DNA from: Apoda limacodes
Taxonomy: Eukaryota > Arthropoda > Insecta > Lepidoptera > Limacodidae
Direction: 5' to 3'
Assembly: GCA_946406115.1 (NCBI GenBank)
Contig: OX291545.1
Location: forward strand, 12,910,001-12,974,000
DNA length: 64,000 bases
The notes beneath the pieces are model-generated. The model was not told where the DNA came from, searched no databases, and saw only the letters and a list, made by a program, of their open reading frames with translations. The position numbers and the translations under genes are program-made. This document shows positions 1 to 12,479 of the stretch, in pieces. Position 1 is the first letter of the stretch. Each line of letters opens with the position of its first letter.

Positions 1-620
1 TATCGACATGGAGACACTTATTACACGGGCCGTGCAAACATCTCTCGTTCCGATGTGGAGAAAAATCGCGAAAAACTTGTGTCTCAAGTCGAGACCACTC
101 CGACCAAGGTCTGGGGACGGGAAAATTTGGGCCGATTCAACCCTAAGAAGACAAAAGTCTGCGCGTTCACCGCTAAGAAAATTCCAGTTACTGTGGTCCC
201 ACGATTCCAGAACACTGCCCTCTCCATCTCCAAGAGCATTGGGATTCTTGGTGATGAATCTCCGGCGATGTTCAGTTCTGAGATCATTTGCAAGACAAGG
301 TGAAGCTGGGGTCCAAAAAACTAGGTGTACTCAACAGATCGAAGCAGTACTTCACTCCAGGGCTAAGGTCGCTGCTTTAAAATTCGCAAATCCGGCCCCA
401 TATGGAGTACAGCTTCCATCTCTGGGCGGGTGCACCCGAATACCAGCTTGGCCCTTTTGACTCGGTTCAACGACAGGCTTTGAGAATCTTCGACGATCCC
501 TAACTCACAAGCCGTATCGAACCATTAAGTCTGAGGAGAGACTTTGCCTCCCTGTGTGTGTTGTTTGTATAATGGGATGTGTTCTGAGAAATTGTTTGAA
601 ATTTCGTACGCGTACGGACA
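1..620 (+). mobile_element. Non-LTR retrotransposon fragment (Jockey/CR1-like RT C-terminal part)
   Basis: Frame-shifted pieces of the region after the RT catalytic motif. Recognisable stretches are FNPKKTKVCAFTAKK, FQNTALSISKSIGILG, a VRPHMEY-like stretch near 390-410, and LYNGMCSEKLFEI near 567-605. The same family recurs at 14955-16232 (+), 7070-7560 (-), 10240-10440 (-) and 41935-42600 (-), which lets the broken frames be followed. Several frame changes and stops make it a dead fragment cut by the window edge. Another scrap of RT C-terminus ('SIYKLG' type) follows at 840-898. The exact clade is uncertain. Confidence 0.8.
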
Positions 621-911
621 AATCCGTACATATGGGAGCACTGTGCCAATATCTCTCAAAGATTTGCAGCTGATATCATGTTTGCCATATGGGTTCAGAA
701 TTTTTTTTAACCAGTACAATAACAAATCTCAAGATGGCAAATCAAATACATCCAATAGATATTTTGAATTTAGACAGATATGTTGTACCTACATATTTCT
801 GGTTAACTATTTCAGTTGTACTTTAGAAGTAGGAGGTCACCTGTCTATTACCTTCAATCTATAAATTGGGACATTCTCTTAGGGAACTATTTAAAATATT
901 AAATTATAAGA

Positions 912-1152
912 AACTAGCTGTCCCGGCGAACGTTGTTCCGCTGCCGTCCCTCTGTACCCGGCGAAAGTTGGTTTTTACCTATAGTGCCCGAGTCCGGCTC
1001 GCACTTGACATATCGAGATAAAAACTATCCTATCTTTTAAGTTGGATCAAATAACAGATATTTACGAAGTTTGATCAAAATCGGTTCAGTAGTTTAGGAG
1101 TACATTGAGGACAAACATTTTGACACGAGATTTATCGTATATATTAAGATTA
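912..1152. repeat. Lepidopteran dispersed repeat, 'CTAGCTGTCCCGGCGAACG' type
   Basis: It begins with ctagctgtcccggcgaacgt, carries the internal phrase 'caaaatcggttcagtagttt' and ends near 'atattaagatt'. The same layout recurs at 44708-44935, 49546-49700 and 34415-34860. I recognise this start and the 'scored phrase' as a common non-autonomous element in moth genomes, possibly Helitron-like; the class is inferred. Confidence 0.5.
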
Positions 1153-1159
1153 ACTACAG

Positions 1160-2160
1160 AGTTTCTTTATTCAAAATATTTGTAAAACTGTAAATGATAT
1201 GACATATTATTATTTACCTTTTATTTTATACTTAATATTTTATTTATTTATATAATTGATTATAGAAATAAATTATATAACTAATACGAAATAAGTCTTC
1301 TAGTAGTTATTGAAATAATCTAGAAAATTTCCCTAATGTATAAATTTCGTCACAGCTTAATCATTTCTCAACCGAATTTAAAAAAATATTTTTTTATATA
1401 GCTGTATCAATAGCTCAATTCTTAGTAATACATTACTTTTTAATTTAATGTAATTTACTGCTTTAATTTAATAAAATTAAAAAAGTGTTTTGTCAAAAAT
1501 TCGCTTTTTTTATAAATTCTAAATATTTAATAAAGTATGGTATATACAGAAACCATTGTAAAATATGTTATGTTAAGCATTTTATCACCTATCATATGAC
1601 GCCTTATTTGTTGAAATCGGATAAGTGGCTATTGAGAAATTAACCAAACCCCGATAGCCGGTTTTCGCATCTTTTCCCTCCCCTCCCTCCCCCCTCCACC
1701 ACTTTAGAACGCGACAACCGGTCTGTTCTTATTCAATCATGCCGAACCCAATAATACCAGTTGTCGGTAGAGGACTCTTCGGTCCGACGGGACTTCGGAT
1801 TCGACAGCCTGGCTTCTCTACTATAATATGTAGATAGTATAAAGTTATTATTCCTAACGTGTTAAAATTGGTACAGTTTTTTTAATTTTTACCGGAGATA
1901 TCAATTTTTTGCCAAAATGTTTTCTTTTCCATACAAATTACTTCAGGCTCCATAGCACTTGGAGCGATAAGCAAAAATAAAATGTTAAAATAAAATCATA
2001 ACTTACCGATCAACAATCATAGTAGACTATTTTAAAAATCATTTTGAAGCACTAAATTTAAAGTCTATTGTGGCGAATAAAATGAAAGAAGTACTTAGTA
2101 ACAAAATTGATAATTAACCTTTTTATTATTAAAAACTGTAGCTGGTGAAAAAATTTCATG
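1160..2160. other. AT-rich intergenic DNA, nothing recognised
   Basis: Mostly A/T tracts with many stops on both strands. The only compositional oddity is a pyrimidine tract (ccctcccctccctcccccct) near 1676-1696. No coding exon or terminal repeat was recognised. Confidence 0.5.
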
Positions 2161-2164
2161 GCTG

Positions 2165-2555
2165 AATTCTTCTCTTTGAGAATTCGCTGCGCGGACAGCG
2201 GGGGACCGGCGGTGCCCGTCGCTGTCATTACTCGGCGTAGACACGGCGTGCTGGTACGGCGGTCTGGGAGACCTGATGAAACGGCTGACCGCTGGCCGTC
2301 CGCAGGTTGAACGGGTTCCCCGAATCGAATCGAACCCAGGGATCACTTAATCTCCGCCCTGGGAGGCTGAACCGCCAACCGGTGTAAAGTCTCTGAAGTA
2401 GTAGTCGTGCTGGAGAATGAGACCAGAGTGGACCCGGCTGCAACAACAGAGGGGGATCAGGGTCCCTTCCGCCCGCCGTGCCAGCAACCATATCATCTGT
2501 ATCGAGCTTCAGCAGTCTTAGAACTGCACCTTTTGTCGTCTAAGCTGTCTGTGCA
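2165..2555. other. GC-rich island just 5' of a LINE endonuclease remnant
   Basis: This stretch is far richer in G and C than the DNA around it and keeps several frames open on both strands (for example the minus-strand frame 2228-2491). No translation resembles a family I know. It sits directly upstream of the endonuclease fragment at 2556, so it may be the 5' UTR/ORF1 part of the same retrotransposon. An unrelated GC-rich insertion is the alternative. Confidence 0.35.
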
Positions 2556-3263
2556 GTGAATTCTCATCCTAAGTCTAAGTTACCCTTTTTATGGATAATG
2601 GCCAGAAATATAAAAGAAAAAGAAATTTTTACAGCGGCTACTCCATCCGCATATAATGTGGATTTTTGCAACATAAGGGGTTTACTGCGTGAATACGGAA
2701 ATCTTAACGCAGTCCACCACCATCTCGAGACTGCGCAGCCAACCATTCTTTTTCTAAAGGAGAAGCAGATATCCTGCCCGGCCGACACATCATACCTTCA
2801 TTATCCCGGCTATAAACTTGAGCATAATTTGATGAGTCGTGCCGGTGTATGTATGTTCGTCTGGTAGGATATCTGCTGTCGCCGCCTTCATAGCCTTGAA
2901 GACAGGGGCCTGTCGATATTGTGGGTGCGCGTAGATTACGGCGTCCACACTCGTATCTATGCGTGCCTACACAGGTCTCATAGCGGTGACACGGACGTAA
3001 CTCGACTCTTCACGCACCTGAGTTTGACGACTGACAAGGGTCTAGAGCAATATCCCACAGCAGAACTAGTTATTTTGGGAGACTTCAACGCCCACCATCG
3101 TGAGTGGCTCAGTTCTCGAACCAATTACTACGCAGGGATATCTGCTCATGAATTTGTTACTGTTCCGAATCCGATCTTTTTTATCATACCTCGACAATCG
3201 TTGATATTCCTCAGTATTCTTGTTCGCGAACTTGTTTTAACCCACTTATCTTATCGCTCGTAA
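2556..3263 (+). mobile_element. Non-LTR retrotransposon endonuclease fragment
   Basis: Translations in neighbouring frames give the start of an apurinic-type endonuclease (NVDFCNIRGLL, then LETAQPTILFLKEKQI). A stop and frame change follow, then SLEDRGLSILWVRVDYGVHTRIYA and LVILGDFNAHHREWL, which is the conserved GDFNxHHxxW block of LINE endonucleases. The reverse-transcriptase part does not follow. A minus-strand copy of the same domain lies at 10750-11185. Confidence 0.8.
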
Positions 3264-3626
3264 ACAACTGAGTGTTTTTACTCTTTACTAATTTTAATTT
3301 AAAAATTTCTTCTTAAAACTTTTTTTTCGCGAGATAAAGGTACTCAGTGCACTTACATGTAATTGTTTAGAATTATCACTGCGATCTACCACATACTTAA
3401 ACAATAGAAAATAAAATGGCACCTTGACCGTTTAGCTGCACAGGTGCAGCTTTCAACTTGGGCTCCGCTGAAAATCAGCGTTGCAGCATTCGTGTTGCAG
3501 CATGTGCTGAGTTGGTATAATTTTAGTTAACAACACTCATGATAATACAGAGTTTTTTCTCTCTTTTAAAATAATTTATTTGTATGATGGTTTTTTCCTT
3601 TTGTTTTTTAAATAAGGGTTGGTTAA

Positions 3627-4198
3627 ACACTCGAAAGACGGAATAATGCGATGGCGAGGGGTCAAATGACCCGTCGTCGTAAGAGCATTAGCAGTTGATT
3701 AAAAAAAATTTTTTTTTTTTGTGATTTATTCAAAAGTTGGAATTAACTTTTCTTAAATTTGCCTCCGTCCATAGGGAATCGGGCCTGATTTTTCGGTCAA
3801 AATATTGTGCCGTAGCTGTGCTCGTCGACGGGTTAGGTCCAGTTTAAGATATCCTTAATAACACTTGCAAATCATGTCTTCTAATGATACCACTGTTTTC
3901 ATACACAATATCCACAGTATCATATACTCGTAAATATTATGGACATACCTTTATTTGGATATTGTTCAACTCAGTAAATATATCATGGGTCAAATGACCC
4001 CGTATCGTCTTTGTAGGTAAATATGATGGTTATTTATTATAAGATAGTAAATAAAATTACAATGAACTAAATGGTTTAGTGACACAAAAAATATTTTGTT
4101 TAAAGTAACGTGAGGCTGTAGTAAAAACATAAGTCGTTTCAAAATTATCGAACACTAAACTTCATAATGTGTAAACCCCCGCCCGTCTTTCTAGTGTT
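3627..4198. mobile_element. Short DNA transposon with inverted termini, piggyBac-like
   Basis: The ends are inverted copies: cactcgaaagacgg at 3628-3641 faces ccgtctttctagtg at 4183-4196, with one mismatch. A TTAA lies at the left boundary (3623-3626) and another just beyond the right end (4203-4206). The inner phrase gggtcaaatgaccc, itself a palindrome, occurs near each end (about 3660 and 3987). No transposase frame was seen, so this looks non-autonomous. The piggyBac assignment rests on TTAA and a resemblance to CTAGAAAGA-type termini. Confidence 0.45.
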
Positions 4199-4209
4199 CG
4201 AATTAAATA

Positions 4210-5190
4210 TTGTCTATTGTCTTTAAGATGTCTACCACAGGGATGGATTAAGGGAGCCGAAAAGTGATCGAAAGTTTTGGTGAAAGTCCTGCGTTTTTGA
4301 TGTTAGGGGCAAGATATTTTGTGTTGAGGTTAAAGAACCCATTCTAAACTAATATATTTACATACAATTCCAATTGACCTGATTAAACAACAAGATATTT
4401 GGAGGGACGAAGAATAACATAGGTGACCTCAATGCCCTGTTGCGTCATAAACAAATGAAGCTTTATAATTTAGTTTTATATAATTGAATAAAGTTTTATA
4501 TTTCTTCAAGACGAAACAGAACAGAAAAGACGTAAAATGAAAACTTTCATTTATCTCAATTTAAAGTTCCCACGGAAAACGACTTTTCAACGGTCGATAC
4601 TGCGGGCAAGGAATTTTTCCTTTACGTCAAAAAGGATCGTAGCTGGATAGACAGACAATAACAGTTAATCAATGGAAAGGAATCCAGAATAAAAGCTAGT
4701 CTTCTATATAAGTAAAAATAAAACTAAATAGACTGGACTGATTTCGCTTGTTTTATTAAAAAAAATTGTAGGAGTCCAAACAAGGTTTTATTAAAATAAA
4801 AGCAATTTTCTTATCTCCAAACCGGTTTCTTGGGCCGAAGGGAAACTGACTCCCCATATCCAGATATCGATGCGATATGAATGCGCGTCACCAACGTCTA
4901 TTATTATGCTTAATGTCAAGTTTCCACGTTACTTAGTTTTTGAGAAAAACCTCTGTAACAGATGAACGAAAGAAACAAGGCTGAAGTGATCGTATTTACT
5001 GAGCACGTAAAAGTAAAAACGGAACCCTTACACGTGTAAAAAAAGGCGAATTTCATGCGAGGACTTAAGTCGATTGACGATTCCCAAGAGTAATGGAGGA
5101 TTCTATAGTTTAATCACGAGCGTTTCAAATGGATTACAAGGTGCAAGATGATTTTTTGAAGATGTGCATTCCTTTTTTTACCATTGCCTA
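4210..5190. other. AT-rich intergenic DNA, nothing recognised
   Basis: No conserved translation, terminal repeat or RNA gene was recognised on either strand. Confidence 0.5.
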
Positions 5191-5194
5191 TATG

Positions 5195-5773
5195 TAGGGC
5201 ATCCAATCTCGGTATAACTAGATCTCGAAATACCGGGACTCCGCATGAATTCCTGATCCCGCAAGGACTAAGATTATGAGTTGACGAATAATAATAAGAC
5301 AAGCTTGCTACCGAAAAGTGTACTGCAAAACAAATGTAATTTAGCGTTATCATGTGACGTAAATATGAAAGATGGTGTTGATAAGGAATACGTTTCTCTT
5401 TCTGTTTTTGAAGCAAATAAAATAACACAATATCATGAGGAACCTAATGATAAACCGCGAGATTTGTCAATGCAAGAAGTATTGGAATTAACGCTGTCCT
5501 TAGTTCTAATATAAATTACTCTACAAGGATTACAATCAATTCGATTGAATCTATATTAGAAAAGAGTAAAATTTATAAGTGTAATACACCCACTTGTGTG
5601 AAAGGTTAAAGAGCTTCTTGCCTGTCAGGCGACACTTTTAACACAACAAAGATACTGTAAGGCTCACGCAGTACAACATACGGGATCCCGCAAATACCGG
5701 GATCTTGCGGGATCGAAAATTATCGGTCCCTAAAATTCCGATATTACAACAACCTGCGGGATCGGATGCCCTA
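5195..5773. mobile_element. hAT-like non-autonomous element
   Basis: The termini are inverted: tagggcatccaatctcg at 5195-5211 against the reverse complement of cgggatcggatgcccta at 5757-5773 (15 of 17 positions). Near the right end lies a perfect 10-bp stem, gatcccgcaa / ttgcgggatc, around 5684-5714, and similar 'atcccgcaag' phrases sit near the left end. A 77-residue frame inside (5281-5514) resembles nothing known to me. An 8-bp target duplication is not obvious, so the hAT call is an inference from the termini. Confidence 0.4.
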
Positions 5774-5779
5774 ACTACG

Positions 5780-7060
5780 AGCAATTAAGATTTTTCTGAT
5801 CCGGTGGTCAAACATAAAAACTGCTGTCGCCATATAAAAATGCTGTGAACTTTTTCGACAATCGCGACAGATACTGGGTCAGAAAAGTTGCACTGTACAA
5901 TGGTAAAAAAGTTATTCAAAATGTTATTGAGATGATATTCTCTTCCAATGAAAACATTTCGTAAACAAACACAGCACCAAGTAATAAATAAATTATAACA
6001 CTAATTAAGTAACTTAAATAAGTTTTTTATACTAAGCAATTATTTGTTTTTAAATTCATTGAAGTTAATCATTACGAAAACTCAAACTTAAAGTATTTTT
6101 TATTGAAAGTAGACTTTTAAAAATTGCTTTTGATTCGACAATTTAATTATTAATTTTATAGACTCTACCACTAGTTAATAATTTTACTACCGAGAAGAGC
6201 CGATTAATCTTTATATTTTTTTTTCAACTTCATATTAAAAATAATACAATATAAATTACAATAATACAATATATAATGCATTAATTAGAAAATATTACAT
6301 ATGCCTCCTAATTAATTATGTTCTAATTCCTCCAAGATTTTTTATCAGTAATGTATTCATCAGAGATTGTTCACTCAGGAACTAAAATGACCCATTGCCT
6401 ACGAAATGTTTAGCTGGAGCTGCTGTTGAACAGACACAGTCATCAAAACGCCAACAATGTTATAATTTGCTTCAAGATCACGAACCTAAATTACTTTACT
6501 TTATATACTTTACTTTAGAATTTGAAACTTTGGGACTATGGCGTTCAAATACCGATCTATCTAAGAAGTTTCGCTTCTGAGGATGTAAGAGCAGGAGATA
6601 CCCTGACCTTACTTTGACTTAGTTTGCACTGGAAACTGTCACAATGTACGAATTTAGATTAATTATCATAGCAACAATAATTAATTATTCATGTAATAAA
6701 TTTATTAATAAACTATAATTCCATCGCTACATTATAATTTTCTATTATTTAATTTTGTATTTGTTTCTATTTACGATTCAGTTTATTAAGCTATTTATTT
6801 TGATTTCACTTTAATTTGTAGTTTTTTGAATATTAACTTAATGATTCTTATCATCTTATTGATCAGTTTTTGTAGAATTGGAAAAACTGTTAACAAAAAC
6901 TGATTTTTGAACTGTTTATATATACCTACCTCATACATGATGTCTGCATTATAATTTTTGCAGATCCTAAAGTATGTTTAGACCAAACTTCAACCTTGTT
7001 AGAGCTTAATACTTCTTGTACCAGAAGTAGAAGAAAGCGGAAGGAAGTTTCTTTAAAACC
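5780..7060. other. AT-rich intergenic DNA, nothing recognised
   Basis: Long A/T tracts with frequent stops. A 61-residue frame at 6395-6580 has no recognisable motif. Confidence 0.5.
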
Positions 7061-7069
7061 TCACTTAAC

Positions 7070-7560
7070 GTGACCATTTAGGTTATAAGGCGTGAGTATG
7101 AATTCCCTGCCGATGGCGAGCGGTGCGATGGTAGGAAGTAGCCGTTAGCTACTTTTCGAACTATTTATCATAACACGGAATGTGTGGATTGTACAAGCGG
7201 TAGAACACACACAGGTAGACAAAATCTCTGCTCAGACTTAAGAGTTAGATACGGCTTGTACATTTGGGATCGTCGACGATTCTCGCAGCCCGTCGTTGAA
7301 CCGAGTCAAAAGTGCCAAGTTGGTATCCATATGATATGAGATTGCGACTTGTAAAGCAGTAATCTTTACCCCGAGGTGAAGTTCTGCTTCCCTCTGTTAA
7401 CTACTACAAGTTTATTGGACGCCAGCTTTACAATGTCTTGCAAATGGTCTCGAAACTGAACATCGCTGGAAATGTCAATACCAAGGATCCCAATGCTCTT
7501 GGGATGGTGAAAGGTGTGTTCTGGAATTACGGCTCTGGAAATGGCTACGTTGCTAGTTTC
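7070..7560 (-). mobile_element. Non-LTR retrotransposon fragment (same family as 14955-16232)
   Basis: Read on the minus strand it repeats the post-catalytic RT segment: the 'NTxFTIPRSIGILGIDISSDVQF' region, then KLAS, RSKQ and a stretch like FDSVQRRAARIVDDP. The match in order to the copy at 15520-15960 is clear despite frameshifts. It is truncated at both ends. Confidence 0.7.
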
Positions 7561-7749
7561 TAATACACATGATTTAGATATAAGTTAGTTAGTTAGTGCT
7601 ATGTCTTATAATGCTGATGTTATTAGCTTCACCCAGTCTTTTCCTATTTAAATCATAATTTAAGCTGAGTCATTTGACAACAGACAATGCCTGTTATTTT
7701 AATATTTTTCACCAAAATAGAATGGTATTGTATAGAACTTAATACTTAA

Positions 7750-9960
7750 TAAACTTTGTGTGTATCGCCCCCCTCTGCAAATTATAATTCTTTAGAGCCT
7801 GTAATGGAACAAGTTCTTAACAATATTTATCATACTCAAAATACAGTTATTGTTTGTCGTAACTTTAATGTTGATTTATAAACTTATTTACAAGTTTTGA
7901 CTTAAATTATTTGTTTCTGGATCCAACTAGAATTAAATTGACTTCAGCCACATGTTCAGATAATATTTTCTGTAACGTTAAAGTAAAGGATAAATCTATT
8001 ACTAACAATTTTCCAACCGATCACTGTGGTCTTATAATGAAAATTCTACACAACTATAAAAAAATCTCAACTAGTAACTTGTAGACCTGTGACCAATGCA
8101 CGATTAGACAATTTTAAAGCAAATATTGAAAAGAAAATTCCATTTTTACATTTAATACATGATAATCTTTATAAACATTTTTTTAATTTCTTAAGTAATG
8201 AGTTCGAGCAAGTGTTTAAAGTAAAAACTTTTAGGCCAAATAATAATGAAATTTAAGTACTGGGCTACTGTAGGAATACTCCGAAGTCGAACTAGGTTGT
8301 ATGAGTTGTATGAAATAAAATAAAACAATATAACCACAGTTGTACGTTCACTAACTATGTCATAAATGAATTAAAAAATATTTAAAAGAGTGTGCAGGGT
8401 TGCAAAATCAATACATTTAAGTAATAAAATTAAAAATTCTGATAGTAAAATAAAGGCCACATGGAATGTAATAAATAGTGAAACAGGAAAAATTAAACCG
8501 CGTGACAATCATTATTTACTTACTGTAGATTCAAAAATAATTGATTCAGACCTTGATGTCTCTCTCTCTTTTGAAAATCATTTTACTGAAATTCCTACAA
8601 TTACAACAAATGCATTAAATTACTCTCCATTAGAATCAGAGTTACTTATAAAATGTAAAGTAAATAAATTTCAGGCTATATTTAAATATGAGCTTGTTAC
8701 CTGTGAAGACATTTTTAAGAAATTTAAAAAAAACTGGTAACCGATGGGGTATCTCAGTTAAAGTCCTTAGCGGAATTTCTGATAATATAGTACCAATCTT
8801 AGTACCATAATATTTTATAAGTTTGTTGACGAAGGGAAATTCCTAGACACATTTCAAAAGTGGAAGTAAGGATGATCCTTTTATTTTAGACCTACCTCTA
8901 TATTGCCTGCCTTAAACAACAACAAACGAACAGCTGAAACCGCTGTGTCTAGAATCATGACATTTTGCACAAACGTTCCTTAAATGACGTAAGTGTGCAC
9001 TAAGAAGGGATTCTTTGAAATTAATCCCCTAACGGAGTAAAATATGGGTTGGCAGTTTGCATGGAAATTGCTAAAACTTGGTTTAAACGTTAAAAAATAA
9101 GATTCATGTGATTCACCGTTTTTGAAAAATTATTCTCTAGACGGCAAAATAGAGTATGAAAATGTGTATGAGAATTCCGATGTTATTGTATGTAGAGCAG
9201 TAAACAGTCAAAAGCTGTTTTTTTTTTAGTTTACGCAGACGAAGTTGCGGGAATAAGCTATTCTGCTCATATTCAAGTAGTAGAATGCAGAAGATTCAAA
9301 CCAATGAAGTAAAATCCAATGGCTCAAAAGTAAAAAAAGGAGTTCCTCAAGTTTTCTATTTTTAATAAATGACTTGTGAAAAAGCTGTGCAACATTGTAC
9401 TATATGCAGATGACACTTCTCTTTTATTTAAAGTTGACAGAAATATAACTAATTTTGATGACGTCAGTAGCGCACTTTCTCAAGTTCTTTAGTGGTTGAC
9501 GGCAAATAACTTACTTTTTAATAAAAAAGACTAAGTGCTTAAAATTTATGATGCCAAATGCCAGAAACATAAGTACAAAATTATGCTTAAACGGACAAGA
9601 AATAGAACTATTAGACTCAACAGTGTTTTTAAGTATTACATTAAACAATAGGCTGCAGTGGAACCCCTTACATCTCAGTTCTTGCAGAGAAACTTAGTTC
9701 AGCTGCTTAAGCAGTGAGAAAAGTTACTTACAGATACAGAAAGTGTCAACCACTGTTTGCTTGGTCTACTTTAGCTATTTCCATTCCGTCATGTCTAATG
9801 GCATTTTGCTTTGGAGTAAGGCAGCTGGTATTGATACAGTCTTTATTTTGAAAAGAGAGCAGTGCGGTCAATCTATAAATTAGAACCTCGAATTTCTCTT
9901 AGGGAACTATTTAGGAAAATTTATATTTTAAATGTTTCTTGCCAGTATATATCTTCGCTT
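7750..9960 (+). mobile_element. Decayed non-LTR retrotransposon (BMC1/L1Bm-like)
   Basis: Pieces follow LINE order. First comes the endonuclease C-terminal phrase TDHCGLIMKI (about 8015-8045). Next is a linker frame at 8390-8740 with KIKATWNVIN and FENHFTE. A GVPQ remnant (about 9335) and the catalytic-type motif YADDTSLLFKV (about 9405-9440) follow, then WLTANNLLFN and LRELF near 9905. Indels and stops are frequent and the fingers/palm region is heavily deleted. The related minus-strand copy at 60665-61410 keeps LFADDTSLLF. The element is inactive. Confidence 0.7.
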
Positions 9961-10239
9961 GTATAATGTATGTACACAAAAAATTAGAACTTAATTGGGC
10001 TGTATTTGTATTGGGGCTTTTGTTATATTTTTAAATTAACACATTATTGTTGTTATTACCTAGTGTATAGCTATATTGTATTTTAATATGAAGTTGAAAA
10101 AATATAAAAGATTAACTGTTGAGTTTTTTACCGGATCTAATTTTTTTAATTAATAACTATACTGACGATTCAAATGTGCTGTTTAAACGTCTATTTGAAT
10201 TAAAAAAAATTAAGTTTGAGTTTGGTGTTTTCTGAGCGG

Positions 10240-10440
10240 TAAACCTGCAGACTTGTGTCTTCTTACGGTTAAATCGGCCTAATTTTTCCCGTCCCCAGTC
10301 AGTAACCTTGGTCAGCGTGGTCCCGAAGTTTTCCGCGCTTTTCCTCTACAACGGATCGAGGGATGTTTGCACGGCCCGTCTAATAAGCGTCTCCAGTACT
10401 GTCATTTGCATAACAATGTATGTTGCTGATGGACGACATG
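10240..10440 (-). mobile_element. Non-LTR retrotransposon RT fragment
   Basis: The minus strand reads TLIRRAVQTSLDPL, then KVTDWGREKLGRFN and KKTQVC, the same segment as in the copies at 1-620 and 15330-15480. Going upstream on the minus strand, the endonuclease remnant at 10750-11185 has the same orientation, so the two are probably one element with its centre deleted. Confidence 0.7.
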
Positions 10441-10749
10441 TCATTGATATGCAGTAGCAACATCAGTGTGCCTAGTGTGAGTTTTTGCGTGTTTTTAACT
10501 CTATTACTGCATTTGCGTAATCATTAAAAGTCCTATAAGAAAAAACCGACTCAAAACGCGTCTGCTAGAGGCGCCCCCTAAATTTTACATTTATTTCGTT
10601 AACGCGTACGCGACAGTTGAGTTAAAAACTCACACTAAGCACAAAGAACATCTACCGTCAACTACGGCTCGTATGCGTTTACCGGACAAAAAACTAGTCA
10701 CTCATATTCACAAACCCTAGGGCAGTGCGTAAGATGGCAATTTCGATAG

Positions 10750-11185
10750 AAGACCCCGGTGCCAAACCCGATTGAGCGCCTTTGCTATGTCCAGAATACA
10801 TGCCTCCCCTTGACTCACAATGGCTTATGCCCATCGGTGTGTGAGATCACCTTGGAGAGGAGAGGTATTAGCGATTGGCCCCCTATAGATCTGATCTATC
10901 GTCCTTTTTGGGGCAATGAACGGATATCCCTGCGTAGTTATTGGTTCGAGAACTATACCGATCGCGATAGTAGGCGTTTAAGTCTCTCAAAACAACTAGT
11001 TCTGTTGTAGTATATTGCTCTAGAATTTATTCATTCGTCAAACCCAGGTGCCTGAAAAGTCGAGTCACGTCAGTGTCATTGCTGTAGGACCTGTATAGAT
11101 ACGGGTGTGGTTACCGTAATCTACGCGCACCCGCAATATCGACAAGTCTCTGTCTTCAAGGCTATGAATCTGCGTCACCGTAAGA
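10750..11185 (-). mobile_element. Non-LTR retrotransposon endonuclease fragment
   Basis: The minus strand carries SLEDRDLSILRVRVDYGNHTRIY (about 11170-11100), the same block as at 2900-2970 on the plus strand. The stretch following GDFNAHH in the family (…SRTNYYAG) is represented near 10950. The frame is broken and the catalytic centre is lost. Confidence 0.7.
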
Positions 11186-11189
11186 AAAA

Positions 11190-12470
11190 TTATTAAAAAT
11201 AGTATACGGATAAAAATAATATTCGTATACACAATGATCAAATTAGTAACTTCTACCATGTGTTACTTAAATATGGTTATCTGGGTCATAAATACATATA
11301 TCAATATAAGCATTTTCCCACCATCCCCAGCCAAGTGATCAAATGCACTATGGGTCCTGGGGATTTTTTTAATTGTTATTGAAATCTATGACGTCTATTT
11401 TAGCACTGTAGATTGCTATCTAAAGATTGATGTGAATGTGAATGTTACTTACATTGCTATTACATCTATATTTTTGGACCACACTACAAAATACTAAAAT
11501 TATGATTATTTTTAGAGACTGAATGTTTTTTACTTTTTTATTAGAAAAGTCAGTTTCTTTAAGAAAATATAGTAAGTTCTGTTTCCAATAAAAGTAAAAT
11601 AAAACAGAATATTAAGACTTGTGGTTTATGTCCAAGTTATATTCTGATATTTAGTTTATAATGAGATGCAGACAATAAAATACTTGATTCGCAAAATAAA
11701 ACGAGATTTGTGATCAAGTCAGTCAAGGCCACAGTAGATTCGGGTATCATGAGATACCAAGCACGATCACTCTAAAAAAATAGGCAAAGTAAAGGTAAAC
11801 ACACCCACCGACATAAACTAACCTATACCCTCTCTTTCTCTTATTATCTCTTCGTCAATTTCTGTTACACCTGAACATAATATATTAAATTGAAATATTA
11901 TTTGGATAGGCTTCAGAAAACGAGTGAATTCATAATAGTAATAGTATACCTCAATATTAATCAGGCCGAGAAGTGGTAAAATATTGTTTTAAGGGTACCT
12001 CCTCTACTCGAAAAGTGGGGATATTTTTTCTCGTCTATCCCATAATGTGCATCTATATCTGTGGTGTGCATCGTGTATCGTTGTCGTTCAAAAATATTGT
12101 GGATGTAGGTAAACCATTCTTCGATTTAGGGACTCGTTTGCGAAGTGTCCTAGTGGCGACTTGTCAAGTGAAATACGAATACACATTGAAGTAGGGGCGC
12201 GCGCTTGTCTGTACGTGGTTTTTGAACCAAATCGGTTGACAACTTTTTAATATAATAGGTAAGTTCCAGGTTTCGCCATAAAAAAATTAATGAAATGGGT
12301 TGATTTATTTATTTAATTAGTTTTCGCTGTGAAACAAGGAACCCTAAACCTTATTTGAATGATAGGGAGTTTAAATTTTTTTAAGGTTTACCACTCGACC
12401 TGTTTGCATGAGTCGAGAAATAATTTGCAACAAAAATCAGTATTAGTGATATTAATGTATGCACAAACTT
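11190..12470. other. AT-rich DNA with one small dispersed repeat
   Basis: No coding exon was recognised. The phrase around 12117-12165 (ttcgatttagggactcgttt) recurs in diverged form near 17028-17060, so part of this stretch belongs to an unnamed dispersed repeat. Confidence 0.4.
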
Positions 12471-12479
12471 TCGTGGTCG

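Noticed and set aside
8..460. 150-codon plus-strand frame at the left edge
   Set aside because: The RT motifs lie in the overlapping frame (55-303); the longer frame is a shadow.
2300..2345. tRNA-like B box (gggttcgattc) on the minus strand
   Set aside because: No acceptor stem, no matching A box at the right spacing, and the T-arm does not close.
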